Shown: positions 45,190 to 57,250, counted from the stretch's first letter. The stretch is DNA of 64,000 nucleotides from Hirundichthys speculiger (GCA_018398805.1 JAGFBZ010000865.1:3348001-3412000), one strand, 5' to 3'. The notes: generated from the letters alone by a model not told the origin. A program made the numbers and translations.

Positions 45190-46686
45190 AAATTAGACCA
45201 AATTACTCAAAATGAGGAAAAGCAACAATAAACTAGAAGCAAAGAACACACTGAAGTGTAAAGATAGGAAATTCATTGAAACAAAGGATCTAAATAAACT
45301 CAAACATTTAAATAAATGGGTAAATTATTATGGATTTAATGGAAAGCTAAATACGCAAAAACTGACTGCCCTTAAAGATGCTATAATAACTAAAACAAGG
45401 AAATGCGAAAGGCAGGAGTAGAAGACAGAATTCTGGATGGAAATAGCACATAAGAGAGAGAAAGAGAAGGAAGAGAAATAAAGAAGAGAGAGAACAGACA
45501 AAGACAGGAGAGAGAAGAACAAAGACAGAAAGACGAAGATAGAGAAAAACCCACATTTGCTGTGAAGTGTACCAGAGTGTAAAAGGTTGGGCACAGTTGG
45601 CAGCGAAGGCAGCTGCAGCTAGTGGTGTAAGGAGGAAAAAAAAGGGGAGAAACAGTTGAAAGTAGCTAAGTTGTGGCTTGCAGATAAGAAAAGAAAGAAA
45701 AGAGCAAGAAAGGTGTAGAGTAAAGTAAAATGAAGGCATTAGCAGTATGTTGTCAAGAAGACAATGAAACTCAGGCAGGCAGAGCTCGGGGTCAGGCTGC
45801 AGCTGATCCCACGCCTGTGCAGGAAGAAGAAGGAGAAATTAGAAGAATTGAAGCCGTAGGGGGAGCTCCTACAGAGGTAGAGGATAAGAAAGAACAAAAG
45901 AGTAGTAGGAACGAACAAAAAGAAATTCAATAGTTTAGGTTAGTTTTTAGTTCATTCAGTCACTCAGTCATGACCAAATATTGGACACAGTATTGACATT
46001 TCAAACAGAATCACTAAATTAAGTATCATCTGTTGAATATTGCTTGTTTTCAACCAGCTGCATTCATAGTGCCAGCCAACAACCTGTCGGTCAACCAACG
46101 GTCTACGCCCAACGGATGTGCAAAGCGACCAGTAGAAGGCCATAAACCTTTGATCTCTGATGTCTGAGGGGTCTTCATGAGACTGACCCCTCCTGATGGT
46201 TTAGGCCATCTAAGTCACATGCTGGATAACCATATGAAGACCCAGGAAGATGCCAGGATTAAACTTCACCACATGGTTTACAAGTGGACCGTGGTGGCAG
46301 TTATTTTTAAAGTTTCTTACACCTGTACTTTTTATTTTTGTGTTGTTTTGTATTGTTACATCATGTGTCATACCATGACTCAGGAAAATGATATCAAATG
46401 CTGTTGCAGGATCACTGTTACACATGCCCAACTCCAACAGGAAGCTGAAAATGCATTTGCAACAACTCACACCTTTGCCCCACCTGAAGAGAATAATGAT
46501 AAAAGCGATGAAGGATAAGAAACTTCATTCAACCTAGAATTACTTTCCAACACTGACTTGGGCAAGACCCTGAGTGTAAATGTATTTGCGCTCATAAAAA
46601 TGATCTTACAGCCGAAAATCTAACTGAAGTGGTTGTTTCAAAGTGATAGGAGAATTTGAGCAAATATATGATAAACAGGAGGGAAA
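45190..46686 (+). pseudogene. Internal part of a second, plus-strand retroelement
   Basis: Small Lys-rich and Glu-rich frames at 45212-45421 and 45730-45933 could be gag-derived, and 46177-46518 has a single hydrophobic segment (about residues 38-60) followed by Cys residues, resembling an envelope tail. It ends in a purine tract (AGGAGGGAAA, 46676-46686) just before the LTR. Much is deleted. Confidence 0.45.
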
Positions 46687-47124
46687 TGTTGGAATAATTG
46701 GATACAGTTATCACACATTTGGTATTAAACTGTACACTGCCTAGTTAACAACTACTGGTATGTAATTGTTGGATAACATGCTGTGTAAGAGTGTGAGAGT
46801 TATCATACGAACAGAAGGAGAGGAGCCGGGAACTGGAACTGCACGAAAGAACATTGGGCATTGTACAGTTATGTACTGAAAAGCGTACTTAGATAGGTCA
46901 GATTAAGATATGCAGTTAGTCACCCCCCAAACCCCTTAGAGCTGCATATCCTATGTAACCAGGGACATCCTAATAGAATGAAAGGAGAGAGTTCGGCAGA
47001 AGTAATTCAGAGCGGATTGGAGACTGTAAACTGCACTCTCTGTCCGTTCTCCTTGCAAGTAAAATATAACAACCGTCTCTTGTCTTCCTTTTTAAAAGTG
47101 TTTTAGGTTGGCTGAACCTGACAG
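46687..47124 (+). mobile_element. Retroviral-type LTR, plus strand
   Basis: It starts TGTTGGAATAATTGG right after a polypurine tract and ends CTGAACCTGACA at 47124, giving TG...CA ends and about 438 bp. A U5-like CT-rich segment with AGTAAAATATAAC lies near 47058. The 5' LTR is not found in this window. Confidence 0.6.
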
Positions 47125-47429
47125 GGGTGTTGTGAGTGCTCTCAAATTCATATTATTTGTTTATTGATTTATATTTGTTTAAACAGTGAAAGACGGTGGT
47201 AATTATGATTTGACTGTTGATTGTGATCTAAAGTGAAGCCACCTGTCTGGTGGGCGTGGTTTTGGAATAAAGAGATCCTCCCGCAGCTTGATTAACTTGG
47301 TTCAGTTGTGTGCTGAGTGCCATGCCAGCAAGAAGTGTCTCATTTGTGTTCTTCCTCCTTGTTTGTTTCAGTGCTAGTCAGTGCACACCAGTAGCCGCTG
47401 TGCTGGCTGCTCTGCCAACAAATACAATG
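47125..47429. other. Unassigned sequence after LTR
   Basis: Nothing recognised. Confidence 0.3.
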
Positions 47430-47680
47430 CATGAACTGCATGAATTATATTGTATTTATCTGTTTTCTGAACTTTATCCTCACTAGGGTCACACATTTCC
47501 CATTTTTTCTCCAGTTAAAGACAGTATGTCTTACTGGACTCCCATCACTTTCTGTTATACACGTAAATCTGTACTGTACATAGTCTTCCACTTTTGTTGC
47601 TCTTCATAGTATGGATTAAAATATTAAATCACACGATGTACCATCACAACAGTCATAAGTCGACTACTGAGCACACCAAA
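47430..47680 (+). mobile_element. Copia-associated segment, third copy
   Basis: Matches 18905-19190 and 34380-34500 ('tatcctcactagggtcac', 'agtatggattaaaatatt', 'taagtcgactactgag'). It has no poly-T run, unlike the other two copies. Confidence 0.55.
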
Positions 47681-48156
47681 TTCCCTGCAGCACAGATTGG
47701 CCAACCAATGTAACGTGATCACATGTAACATGAATCATGAGTCAGGTGCATGTCTCAACCTCCACCGAACCCCTAGGGTTTGATCGAACCCAGGTTAAGA
47801 ACTACTGATCTAAAATAAGGCAAGTGAAATAAACTCTTTATATCTCAGATCCTTTCCTGCTCACTGCTACACATATGTAAAAAATGTGCATGTTTTATAA
47901 TAAATGAAATCAAATCACTCATTTTTGCATGATTTATTTGGCAAGTAGTACATACAAGAGTGAGTACTGGTCCACATGACTGAATAGATTATTGAGTTTG
48001 AAAGCACTTTAGCTCAACATGATTTCAATCTGAACTGAAAGATCAATATTCATAGATTTTTAGTAAAACTTGACAAGCTGACACAAAACAGTCATCTGAA
48101 GAAAACCCAGTCAAAGCTGGTTTCCATTCACTGATTTGTGGTTGCATTTGATTTTT

Positions 48157-48574
48157 TTAAGATGTTGTAGTTGTTGTTGCGGCTGTGGTTGTTGTTGCAG
48201 CTGTAGTCGTAGCAAGTTGCTGGAGGATGGCAAGAAGGAGTTGGAGCACCGTGTTTGTTGTAGCTGAAGACTGTCCAAGGAGATCAAATATCATCAGACA
48301 TACAGCAGAAGGTTTTCTTTGTGACTGATTTTCATGTGTGGATTAGTTTCTGAGAACAGAGAAGATACTCACCTCATTTGAGTTGGAACCAGAGTCAGAG
48401 CGAGCAAATCGCTGGTTCTCCATCTGGAGAACATTTTATATGAATTATTATTACAGTGATAATGGTAACCAAATAGATCAATGATAATGATATGGAGTAT
48501 TAGAAAGAAACCCTTACAGGTTGAGCCAGAGTGAGGCTCAGGAGACATCCAAGCACAAGAACTACCTTCAGCAT
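48157..48574 (-). CDS. C7: small Thr/Ala-tailed SCPP-like secreted protein
   Basis: Minus-strand exons 48574-48518, 48423-48373 and 48270-48157 (TAA), phase 0. 73 aa: MLKVVLVLGCLLSLTLAQP, MENQRFARSDSGSNSNE, TVLQLLLAILQQL helix and Thr/Ala tail ending TTTTTS. Intact splice sites. Closest relatives are C5 by its flank and C2 by its exon 3, which suggests gene conversion or mixed ancestry within the array. Confidence 0.82.
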
Positions 48575-48685
48575 GGTTTCAGTGATCACAACTGTAGCAA
48601 CAAAACATTTAAATCTACATTATTTTACCACCCTCACAGATAAAAAGAAAAAAGTTATATTTAAGATGTGAAGTCCAGTACTCAC

Positions 48686-48761
48686 AGTTCAAGTCGACTG
48701 TCTCACAGATGATCTCGGAGAGTGTTGTAGTGTTGCTGCATTGGTCTTGATCTCTTTTATA
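48686..48761 (-). promoter_or_regulatory. C7 TATA box and noncoding exon 1
   Basis: TATAAAAG on the minus strand at 48761-48754; exon 1 ends at 48686 before GTGAGT. Confidence 0.7.
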
Positions 48762-49087
48762 TGCAGATACAAGAGCAAGGTGGTTGGGGAGCTTTAATCA
48801 TTAAGAAATGATGAAGAAACCTTTAAGTTCTGTGATTCAAGGTGTGACTAATGATTAGAGACAGAAACTGTACCTGGACAGGATTACATGGATACATTGA
48901 GCTCATTTAATTGCTTCATTTTGCAATAATAAAGCCCAACAGATTAGTCCAAAATCTACATGTAAATTTCTCTGCAGAAAAGCTAACTATCATGTGGGTT
49001 CATTCTCCACCTTTCTGTATTGACTAATAGACGTCAAACACAGAAATGTCTAGTCTTGTCATCACAAATCAAGTGACTTAGTGGCTG

Positions 49088-49610
49088 AGAGTTACAGAGA
49101 ACACACTTGTAAATGGCCACGAGGTCATTCACATTTTGTCTGGCCTTTGAGTTGCCTGAGCTGTGTGCCAAGTAATCTGTATGGACATATAAGGATCTTC
49201 CTTTCATTTTTTTATTCCTCCTTTCAGTCTGGGTTGGTGGCACACATCTCCCTGTTGCATGTAAGGTGGCGCGATAATACCTTCAAGATTTATTGTAATT
49301 AACCAATTACAACAGTGGGATTTTTGTTAAGTCTTTGATATGTTTTAAAGCTTATCTTACATCACTTGTATTGTATGTTTCATTTGTAGCTCAATCAACT
49401 GGCTGAACTCTTCAAGTTTTCCCAAGCTTGTTGTTTGCACCCTTGGCAAGTGTAGCGAGGTACGTGATATAGATGTTACAAAGATTTGGTAAAAGACCTG
49501 AAGGCAGGAAACTGTTTTCAATGCAGTTTTGTTAGAACTTGTAATACTTTCTGTATGTTGTTGGATTTGCATGTGCAGCACTGTTTTATGGTAAATGTGT
49601 GATTGGTCCT
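49088..49610. other. Intergenic, nothing recognised
   Basis: No gene, no clear repeat. Confidence 0.35.
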
Positions 49611-49614
49611 TGTC

Positions 49615-50365
49615 TCATACAGATGTTTGCAGTGATACTTATTAGTATTTCATAAAGAAGAAGAAGAAGAAATCAAACATGATGCAATTATTATGGTGGA
49701 AATCTTGTGCATTTAATATGCAATACTTTATCTCTCCTTGCGGGCTTGAAGTACGGCAAACAGCAACAAAATGTGATGTTTCAGAATGTAATACAGGGCT
49801 TACAGTACGTGACTGAGAAAAGAAATGAAGCAAATGAAGAACTAAGTTAAGAACCAAGTTGAAATCCAGTGCCAGCTGGTGCAGAGTGTAAAACACCTGA
49901 CCAAACTTTGCATTTATTTTTTTATAAACATTGACAAAATACTTCTTAACACACAGATACTTTGTCTTCCAGCACTTGGCCCGTATTGTTTACTGTAGTT
50001 AATTTAATAAGCAGTAATGGACTCAACTTGATCTTGACTTAGAATTTTCTCGAATGACTTTATTGATTTGACTCGGCACTGCAGACGAGAGACTGGACTC
50101 TGACTTGAAGTCTAATAATGACTGCAACACTGTGTCCTTGTGTAGGATAACTCTGTCAGGCTTAAAATGTTTATTTTCGATGGAAATTATAATGAATGAA
50201 ATATAGTCAGAAGGCTCTCACAATGCAGACTCCAAAGGTTTTTTTTTTATGATAAAACAATTGAGTTTTGGTGTCTTGGCTCCAGTGCAATTGAAGCTCC
50301 AATTAACACAATCAGTTAATCGTGCATTATACTGATTATCATGTTATACATTTTGCATCAAAGAT
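49615..50365 (+). repeat. Degenerate upstream flank of C8
   Basis: 'cagatgtttgcagtgatact', 'ttgtgcatttaatatgcaat' and later AT-rich blocks match the flanks upstream of C9 (54240-54720) and C10 (57420-57900), so C8 belongs to the same subfamily unit. The match ends near 50365. Confidence 0.55.
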
Positions 50366-50905
50366 AGTGTACCGGACTACCATGGAGTAAGTGGACAGAA
50401 CCGAAACTCATCTGGGGCTTTGCAGCATTGTTCTCTCTTCTGGCTTCCTCCAGTTATTCTAGTAGAAGAAGGCAGGATCATCCCGCTGTCATTGTTGATC
50501 TGTTCTTTTGCCGAATTGATGGGAATGTAGCCTCTGATGCCATGGGAGGTTTAGTTTTGTCGATATTCATCGCTGTTTTGTACCCTTGCGCAAAATCGGA
50601 GCCTTTCAACTCAGTGGGAGTTTGTATTGTGGCTTCAAAAGTTGATGTTTACGTGACACGAAAAAGCCCCAAATGCAGCAGTATCAGTTCGGACTAGAGA
50701 TGCCACCCAGTGGATGCCATTGTCGCAGGCATCGGGTTTCCCTTATTGAAAGTGGATGGAGGTGAAGATAATACCTTTTTATTTTTAAAGTTGCTGATAA
50801 TATTTGGGTACACTGACCTCATTTTACTGAGTGACTTCCTCTCGTTTTTTTTTTTCTGTGTGAGATTGTTGTGGTCGTCATTTGTGTTTTATCGGTAAAT
50901 TTTGT
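50366..50905. other. Unassigned insertion or replacement removing C8 promoter
   Basis: Between the family flank and the family intron 1 ('tttgagaaagtctgattcc', 50910) is unrelated sequence. No TATAAAAG box or exon 1 of the family is present. A frame at 50428-50697 has no known domain. Confidence 0.45.
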
Positions 50906-50966
50906 TAATTTGAGAAAGTCTGATTCCTTTTTTTTGTGTGTTCCAATAGCTGTGATCACTGACACC

Positions 50967-51398
50967 ATGCTGAAGATAGTTCTCGTGCTCGGATGCCTGC
51001 TGAGCCTCACTGTGGCTCGACCTGTAAGAGTTACATTATAATACTCCATACCATTGTTATTGATCTATTCGTTTCCCATTATCAATATAAAAATGAATTA
51101 CAATGTAAGTAATATAAAATCTACTTTAGATGGAGCACCAACGAGTTGCCCGCTCTAGCTCCAGCTCAGATGAGGTCACTGTTTTCTCAGTTCTCAGATA
51201 TTAATCCACACATTAAAAATCATTTCACTGCAAAAATTCTGAACTGTTTATTTGACAATATTTTCTTTCCTTGGGCAGGATTTAAATGCAACAAACCCGC
51301 TGCTCCAGTTTTTTCTTAACATCCTCCAGCAAGTTTCGGAGGCTGGAGCCGAAGCAGTGACAACGGCAGCACGGAAGCAACTGCAGTTTAAAAAATAA
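50967..51398 (+). CDS. C8: divergent small SCPP-like secreted protein, promoter missing
   Basis: Exons 50967-51023 (MLKIVLVLGCLLSLTVARP), 51130-51174 (MEHQRVARSSSSSDE) and 51279-51398 (TAA), phase 0. 73 aa. Exon 3 is two codons shorter than in C3, keeps the SSSDE acidic Ser end, and its donor is the weak GTCACT. Exon 4 reads NATNPLLQFFLNILQQVSEA, then an Ala/Thr/Glu part and a basic end (RKQLQFKK); the Thr run is gone. The open frame over 120 nt of divergent exon 4 suggests past constraint. Without exon 1 its expression is uncertain. Confidence 0.65.
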
Positions 51399-51399
51399 A

Positions 51400-52185
51400 A
51401 TGCAACCACAAATCAGTGATTGAAAACCAGCTTTGACTGGATTTTCTTCTGTTTTGTGTCAGCTTGTCAAGTTGTACTAAGAATATTGATCTCTCATGTC
51501 AGATTAAAATGATGTTTCGCTAAAGTGTTTTCAAAGTCAATCTATTTAGTCATGTGGATCAATACTCACTATTGTATGTACAACTTGTCAAATAAATGAA
51601 AAATATCCAGAATCTGTTCCTTTTTTTTTCTTTCTTAAAAATCTGTTCCTACATAACCATGAGATTTATCCTAATTTCAGTTGTTAAAGATAGACACATT
51701 TTTCACTTTGCGAAGTGGAACTCATGTGTTTCTGCTCAACAGTGGAGCGCTACTTCGCCACAGTCTGCAGTCTCACCTTTTTCAGTTGTTCAGTCAAAAA
51801 AAGCCATCAGTGGTGCTGATGAAATCTGTTTTTAATTATTATTCATCAATTTTCTTGCTAAACTACGACATGGTTTTTATAGATGAAATTTCTGCTTAAG
51901 CTGCGACCCTTAGGAACACATGGGAAGAGTCCATGAGTAAAGCAACTGTTCAAAACAGAGGTTTGCTTGGCCAAGGACAGCCAGAGAATCATTTACCCAG
52001 TTTCTATCAGGTCATGTGTGCAAAGTTCATTTATATTCGACATATATAAAATGCTTCGTCCTTGCAAGATAAAAATAATTCTTCTTGACACAGGAAGCTT
52101 TCAGTGTGAAACTGACCATAGGACTACCTGACACTACGGCAGGCAATACTCTACCCTGAAGTCCCCTCGACGTCCAATTAGATAT
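51400..52185. other. C8 3' UTR and intergenic sequence
   Basis: Family 3' UTR continues to about 51600 (GTCAGCTTGTCAAG, then TGTCAAATAAATG polyA signal). Beyond it nothing is recognised. Confidence 0.5.
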
Positions 52186-52189
52186 ATTT

Positions 52190-52900
52190 AGAGTTGTCAT
52201 CTAATAAAGGCATCTTAGATCCTTCCATGTTAATAATGCGTTCGTCTCCACCAGGTTAGACTACTGTAACGGCCTGCTCACTGTGTTCTCTAAACAAGCT
52301 GTAAGACAGCTGCAGGACATCCAGAATGCTGCTGCACGAGTCCTGACTAGAACCAGTAAATATGACCATATTAGTCCAGTCCTGAGGTCTCTGCACTGGC
52401 TTCCTGTTGCTCAGAGAATAGACTTTAAAACAGCTCTGCTTGTGTACAAGTCTCTTCATGGCCCCAAAGAACATCTCTGACATGTTAGAGCCATATGAAC
52501 CAACCTGGACTCTGAGAACCTCAGGTAGTGGTCTCCTGCTGGTGTCCAGAGTCAGGACTAAACAAGGTGAAGCTGCATTTCATTCTTATGCTCCTAAAAT
52601 CTGGAACATTCTTCCAGATGATGTGAGACAGGCCTCAAGTCTGAAAATGTTCAGACCCAGACTGGAAACAGTTCTGTTTAGATGTGCATATGACAACTGA
52701 AAGGGTTTTAGCGGCACTCTTCATTTATAATTTATTAATTCTTCTTTTAAATTCATTTTTTATTTAATGTATTAATGGTTATTTTTTATGCTCTTATGAT
52801 TTATAGAATGACTCTCTTTCCCTTCTTGTGATTTTATGCATCTGTAAAGCACTTTGAATTGTCTTGTGTATGAATTGTGCTCTACAAATGAACTTGCCTT
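52190..52900 (+). pseudogene. LINE ORF2 C-terminal fragment with 3' UTR
   Basis: Reads LDYCNGLLTVFSKQAVRQLQ, then DIQNAAARVLTRTSKYDHIS, LRSLHWLPVAQRIDFKTALL and, after one frame change near 52480, a HSYAPKIWNILPDDVRQA-type end. This is the C-terminal tail of a fish LINE RT. The 3' part 'gcactttgaattgtcttgtg' is its usual UTR. 5'-truncated, as most LINE copies are. Confidence 0.88.
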
Positions 52901-53560
52901 TGACAAACACACTTCAGGACCAATCCCAATTGGTAGCGAGTCCATATGCTGTAGCGGAGCTAATAATGTTAATCATTTATTTGGAGGTCTCTCCTGCATA
53001 ACCTAATCCCTCAGTTACCAGACGCTCTGCTGTCAGAGCTATGTCTCAAACGTGCTTTCCCAACTTGACTACTGTGCAGAGGCAGGAGTGGCCCCTAAAA
53101 CAACAGGTAGACAGGAAAACTGCTGCTAAAGATTGATATAAGTTAAAGAGGTTTGACTGATAATAGAAACTCTTTTATTAATAAAACTGTGTATGTTTGT
53201 AATTGTACATTTGTATCAGCAGCTGTGATTTATGTTCAAAAGCAGTTTGTCTTTGGAGAATAGAAGATGTTGGCTCACATACTCAGCTAGTCCTTGAAGG
53301 TCACGCTAAATACTGATGTTTGCTTGTCGAGTCATGTTTTTTCTGAGTGTTATATGGGTTTTATTTCCTTTAAACATTATTGAGAGGCTGAGTGATATGG
53401 AGTTTTCTATAGCTTTCTCTGATCTTTTATTCCTTCAGCTTTTTACCTTTTTAGCTGTTGCCACCGTGGGTCATTGTGTTCCACATGTTGATTTGGCATT
53501 GGTTCCTGCAGGTTTAAATACTGCAAAATAGGGCTACATGAAAATCTTTTCCTCTTGGAT
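52901..53560. other. Intergenic, nothing recognised
   Basis: No supported gene. Confidence 0.35.
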
Positions 53561-53619
53561 TCAATACACTTGAGTGATTATGGCACAATAATGGTAAAGA
53601 AAAAAAATGAATCATAGCC

Positions 53620-54000
53620 AACATATTTTCATTGGTGAAGTTTATTTGTCAGGTTCCGCACACAATAGTTAGTAATTGCTGATCGACATGATTTGGCATG
53701 AGAAAACAACCAAGAATGGATTCTCAGGAAAACACAAACTGATGAGAAACAGCAATGCTGCAAAAAAAAGGTGTTTTTCAATCACTTCTTGACTTCTGGT
53801 TACATTTGAGATTTAATTTGCATTTTGAGTTGGAACCAGAGTTAAAGTGGGGCAAGCAAAGCGCTGGTGCTCCACCTGTGTAAAAATACAAAGTTTCAAG
53901 TTTGCTCGTCTTCTACTTAAAGTACAACATAAAATGAAAAACTAGATCCAATTAAATAACAAATTAGTAATATTGAAAATAGTGAGTAACATCAATATAG
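53620..54000 (-). pseudogene. Small SCPP-like relic lacking exons 2 and 4
   Basis: On the minus strand: intron-1-like sequence joins intron-2-like sequence without the signal exon, then exon 3 (GTGGAGCACCAGCGCTTTGC at about 53877, ATG changed to GTG) joins the last bases of exon 4 and the family 3' UTR. Both deletions are internal. It cannot make a secreted product. Confidence 0.72.
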
Positions 54001-54867
54001 TGAAACTTTGTATGTTCTGAAAGCAGGAAACACAAAGGAAAAGAAAAAAAATCCTTGCGTTATAATTTTCATTTTGATGTCTTCATCCAGTTTTATGTGG
54101 GCTTCAGTTATTTGAGTCATGATATCTAACATGATAATTAGTGCAGTAACTGATCACCTTTTAAATGTAAATGATGTAGTATGACTATAATTTCATGAAC
54201 ACTTGAAAATATTTCAAAAATACCTGAAAAATGTTACAAACGTTGGAAGAAAAATAAAACATAGCGCCTTAACTTTTGTGGAAATCATTTGCATTTGACA
54301 TGCAATATCTTATTTATCCTTGTGTCGCTTTAAGCGACACAACATTTTAAAGCGACTCGCTTAAAATGTTTATTTTAGTCCACAGGATAAACATTGTAAT
54401 TATTCATATACATTATCTTGATTGTTTGAGTGGCTCCCAAAGTACAAAAACTGGACCAGAGCTCCTGTGAGAATTCCCATCGGAAAAAGTTTATTTAATT
54501 TTTCAAATATAATTTCACTCTGTGATGTTTTTTTGCCAAGTGCTTGTGAAATTATAATCATACTGCATTGACTTCATGTGATCAGTTACTGCAATAAACT
54601 GATTGCTATGCTGATTATGAAAAAAAGATTTAAAAAAAGCTGCTGCTGTAATACAAGTTTTTTTTTTTCTTCCTTTTCTATCTGAGTTCTGCTTTCATAA
54701 CATACAAAGTTTATTTAGTGATTTATTTAATCTTTAAAATGCTGAAAAATCCTTATAATCCTGTCTGGATGAAATTTCTGTCTTTAATCATTAGTCACAC
54801 CTTAAAACATATATTTATAAGATTTCTTAATGATTCCAGTTTCTCAACAACTCTGCTACTGAAAGTG

Positions 54868-54949
54868 TATAAAAGAGAAGTTCAACATTCAGTGCAACAC
54901 TACAACAACCCTGACGGTCTGTGAAGGTCTGCTGAAACTGTAAGGTCCT
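54868..54949 (+). promoter_or_regulatory. C9 TATA box and noncoding exon 1
   Basis: TATAAAAG at 54868-54875; exon 1 ends near 54939 before GTAAGG, where the first subfamily has GTGAGT. Confidence 0.65.
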
Positions 54950-55068
54950 GACTATCATGATGTTATTCACTATTTTCAATATTACTAATGTGTTATTTCA
55001 TTTGATCTAGTTTTTCAAATGAGAAAGTCTTTATCATTATTGTTCCAACAGCTGTGATCAGTGAAACC

Positions 55069-55501
55069 ATGCTGAAGGTAGTTCTTGTGCTTGGATGTCT
55101 GCTGAGCCTCACTCTGGCTCAACCTGTAAGTGTGACATGATCCCATCAAAGATCACGTGTGTGTGGACACCATTAGTTTCATCTTGTACTTTCAGTTGAA
55201 GACGAGCAAACTTGCAACTTTGTATTTTTACACAGATGGAGCACCAGCGCTTTGCTCGCTCCGACTCCAACTCTGGTTCTAACTCAGATGAGGTGAGTCT
55301 TCTCTGTCCTCCAACCATTATCCAATCATGAACATCATTCATTGTAAAAAAAAAAAAAAAAACCATGTCTGAGAATCCTCTGCTGTGTTTCTGTTTTCCA
55401 TTCAGACGACCACCACTGCAGCAGCTACCACTACTGCTTCCACAGCAACCCTGGCCCAGCTCATTGCTGCGCTTCTTCAAATTCTGCAAAATACAAATTA
55501 A
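55069..55501 (+). CDS. C9: small SCPP-like secreted protein, Thr/Ala tract before the helix
   Basis: Exons 55069-55125, 55236-55292 and 55406-55501 (TAA), phase 0. 69 aa. The signal exon is identical to C3 (MLKVVLVLGCLLSLTLAQP); exon 3 reads MEHQRFARSDSNSGSNSDE; exon 4 reads TTTTAAATTTASTAT then LAQLIAALLQILQNTN. Here the Thr/Ala run precedes the amphipathic Leu/Gln helix, the reverse of C2-C7. A 17-base A run sits in intron 3. It is the intact twin of C10, with the 5' flank duplicated as well. Confidence 0.83.
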
Positions 55502-56209
55502 ATGTCAAATGTAACCAGAAGTCATTGAAAAGCACCTTTTATTTGCAGCATTGCTGTTTCTCATCAGTTTTTGTTTTCCTGAGAATTCATCCTTGGTTGT
55601 TTTCTCATGCCAAATCATGTTGATCAGCAAATACTGTGTGAAGAACCTGACAAATAAACTTCACCAATGAAAATATGTTGTTTATGATTCATTTTTCTTT
55701 ACCATTATTGTGCCATTATCACTCAAGTGTATTTGAATCCAAGTGGAAAAGGTTTTCATGTAGCCCTATTTTGTGGTATTTAAACCTTAATAGTACATGA
55801 TGACAGACATGTTAACAACCTACCAATCAGCAACAAAATCAACCTTGAACATTGCAGATCCTTTTATGACATTTAATGAACCCTCCATTGTTATTTTAGA
55901 AGCTTGAACCAGAGTAGCAATTCATATTTCTTTAAAGCAAAAGAAGGCAGACAGAGCTGGTGGATTGTCTTGGAGTCGTCTATAACTCACCAAAACCACT
56001 AATCCACTGAATTTGTAATTTCGGACCAGGTATGAAATCTCTTAACACGTTTGTGAAGACCTAAGGACGGAGAGTGAACCTGCATAACCATTATTATGTA
56101 ATATAATTTCTGTTACTACTAAAACCAGTATTTACTTTTCAATTTCCCAGAAACCCATTGGATTGTAGTATTTCTAACTGAAGCAACAGAGAGAGTGCAA
56201 AACAGCCCT

Positions 56210-56530
56210 TTAAATCCTGTCCAGGTGCAGTCCCTGTCTCTCATCATGAGCCACATTTTGAAACATAGACATGGAAGATTTGTTGATTATTAGAGTCTCG
56301 ACAGCTCTGCTATTTTATGTTTAAGGATGGTGGTGAATAACTTTTTAATTGTACTCAGTGTCTTTGAATGTCCTGAGAAAATCCTCTGCTGTGTGTTTGT
56401 CAGACGGTTCCTCATTTCCACCACTGTGGCCACCACCACACAAGGGGCAACAACGACAGCAAGCCTGAACCAGCTTATTTCTGCTCTTCTGCAGCTGCTT
56501 CAAAATACAAAATCAAATCTGAACTACTGA
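56210..56530 (+). pseudogene. Small SCPP-like relic: promoter region joined to exon 4
   Basis: Family promoter flank (AATCCTGTCCAGGTGCAGT at 56214) runs, without TATA box, exon 2 or exon 3, into an exon-4-like end encoding TTVATTTQGATTTASLNQLI, then a Leu/Gln helix and NTKSNLNY stop at 56530. An ATG at 56327 opens a 67-codon frame, but that N-terminus is not a family signal peptide. Confidence 0.6.
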
Positions 56531-56999
56531 TGTATCCCCTCAACTGTAAATGCCATCAGTGTTTATACCAGTATCCTTGTCTTATTCAGCCACACCTTTG
56601 TTGTATGTGCAGAATGAGATTTTTGTATTCAAAAAGGAAAAAAAGAGAGTTATGCTACAAGAAGATGTTGTCTTGAAGACAGCATATGAAGACGTACAAT
56701 AATTTAGTTTTTCTTTTTTTTTGCTTTAATGCTGCCATCACAGAAGTGAAAAGTAGCTTTACCAAATGCACTGACACAACTTCATACCATCAGAGAGCCT
56801 AACTTCTAAACCTGCTCCTGGGAACAGTCTAGATTGGCATTTCATCTTTGCTCAGGAGTACATGGTGCACATTTCTTTCAAAAAACATCTGCAATACTGA
56901 TTTATTTGACTACAAGACATCTTTATACTATGCAATGGTCCATCCCAGAGCCTCTGGACAGCATTAATATTAAGGATTTGTCAATCACACTAACGTTTT

Positions 57000-57250
57000 T
57001 AGTGGCCGTGGGATATTGAGTAGAGTTGGTTCTCCTCCCTCCAAAAGGTTGCAGAATCAATCCCCAAACTTGTTACGAGCCAAACTGTACCTGGATGAGA
57101 CCCAGAACCCCATACTGAGCCCACTGTCACCCATAGCCACTCATAGAGCCGGGCTGAAGCCCGGATGAAATGGGAAGGTTGTGTCAGGAAAGAAGACGAT
57201 GATCCACTGTGGTGACCGCTAAAAAGGGAAAAAGCTGAAAGAATAAAAGG
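57000..57250 (+). repeat. Fragment of a common fish interspersed repeat
   Basis: 'gggctgaagcccggatgaaa', 'tgggaaggttgtgtcaggaa' and 'gatccactgtggtgaccgct' resemble a frequent teleost repeat. Identification from memory, not verified. Confidence 0.5.

Larger units (their letters stand above)
47745..49087 (-). repeat. Inverted copy of the C5 unit
   Basis: Reverse complement of about 24300-25675, including the 'gaacccaggttaagaact' insert shared only with C5. It carries gene C7. Confidence 0.75.

Noticed and set aside
50428..50697. 89-codon ORF upstream of C8
   Set aside because: No known domain; lies in the unassigned insert. Kept only as part of the promoter-replacement observation.
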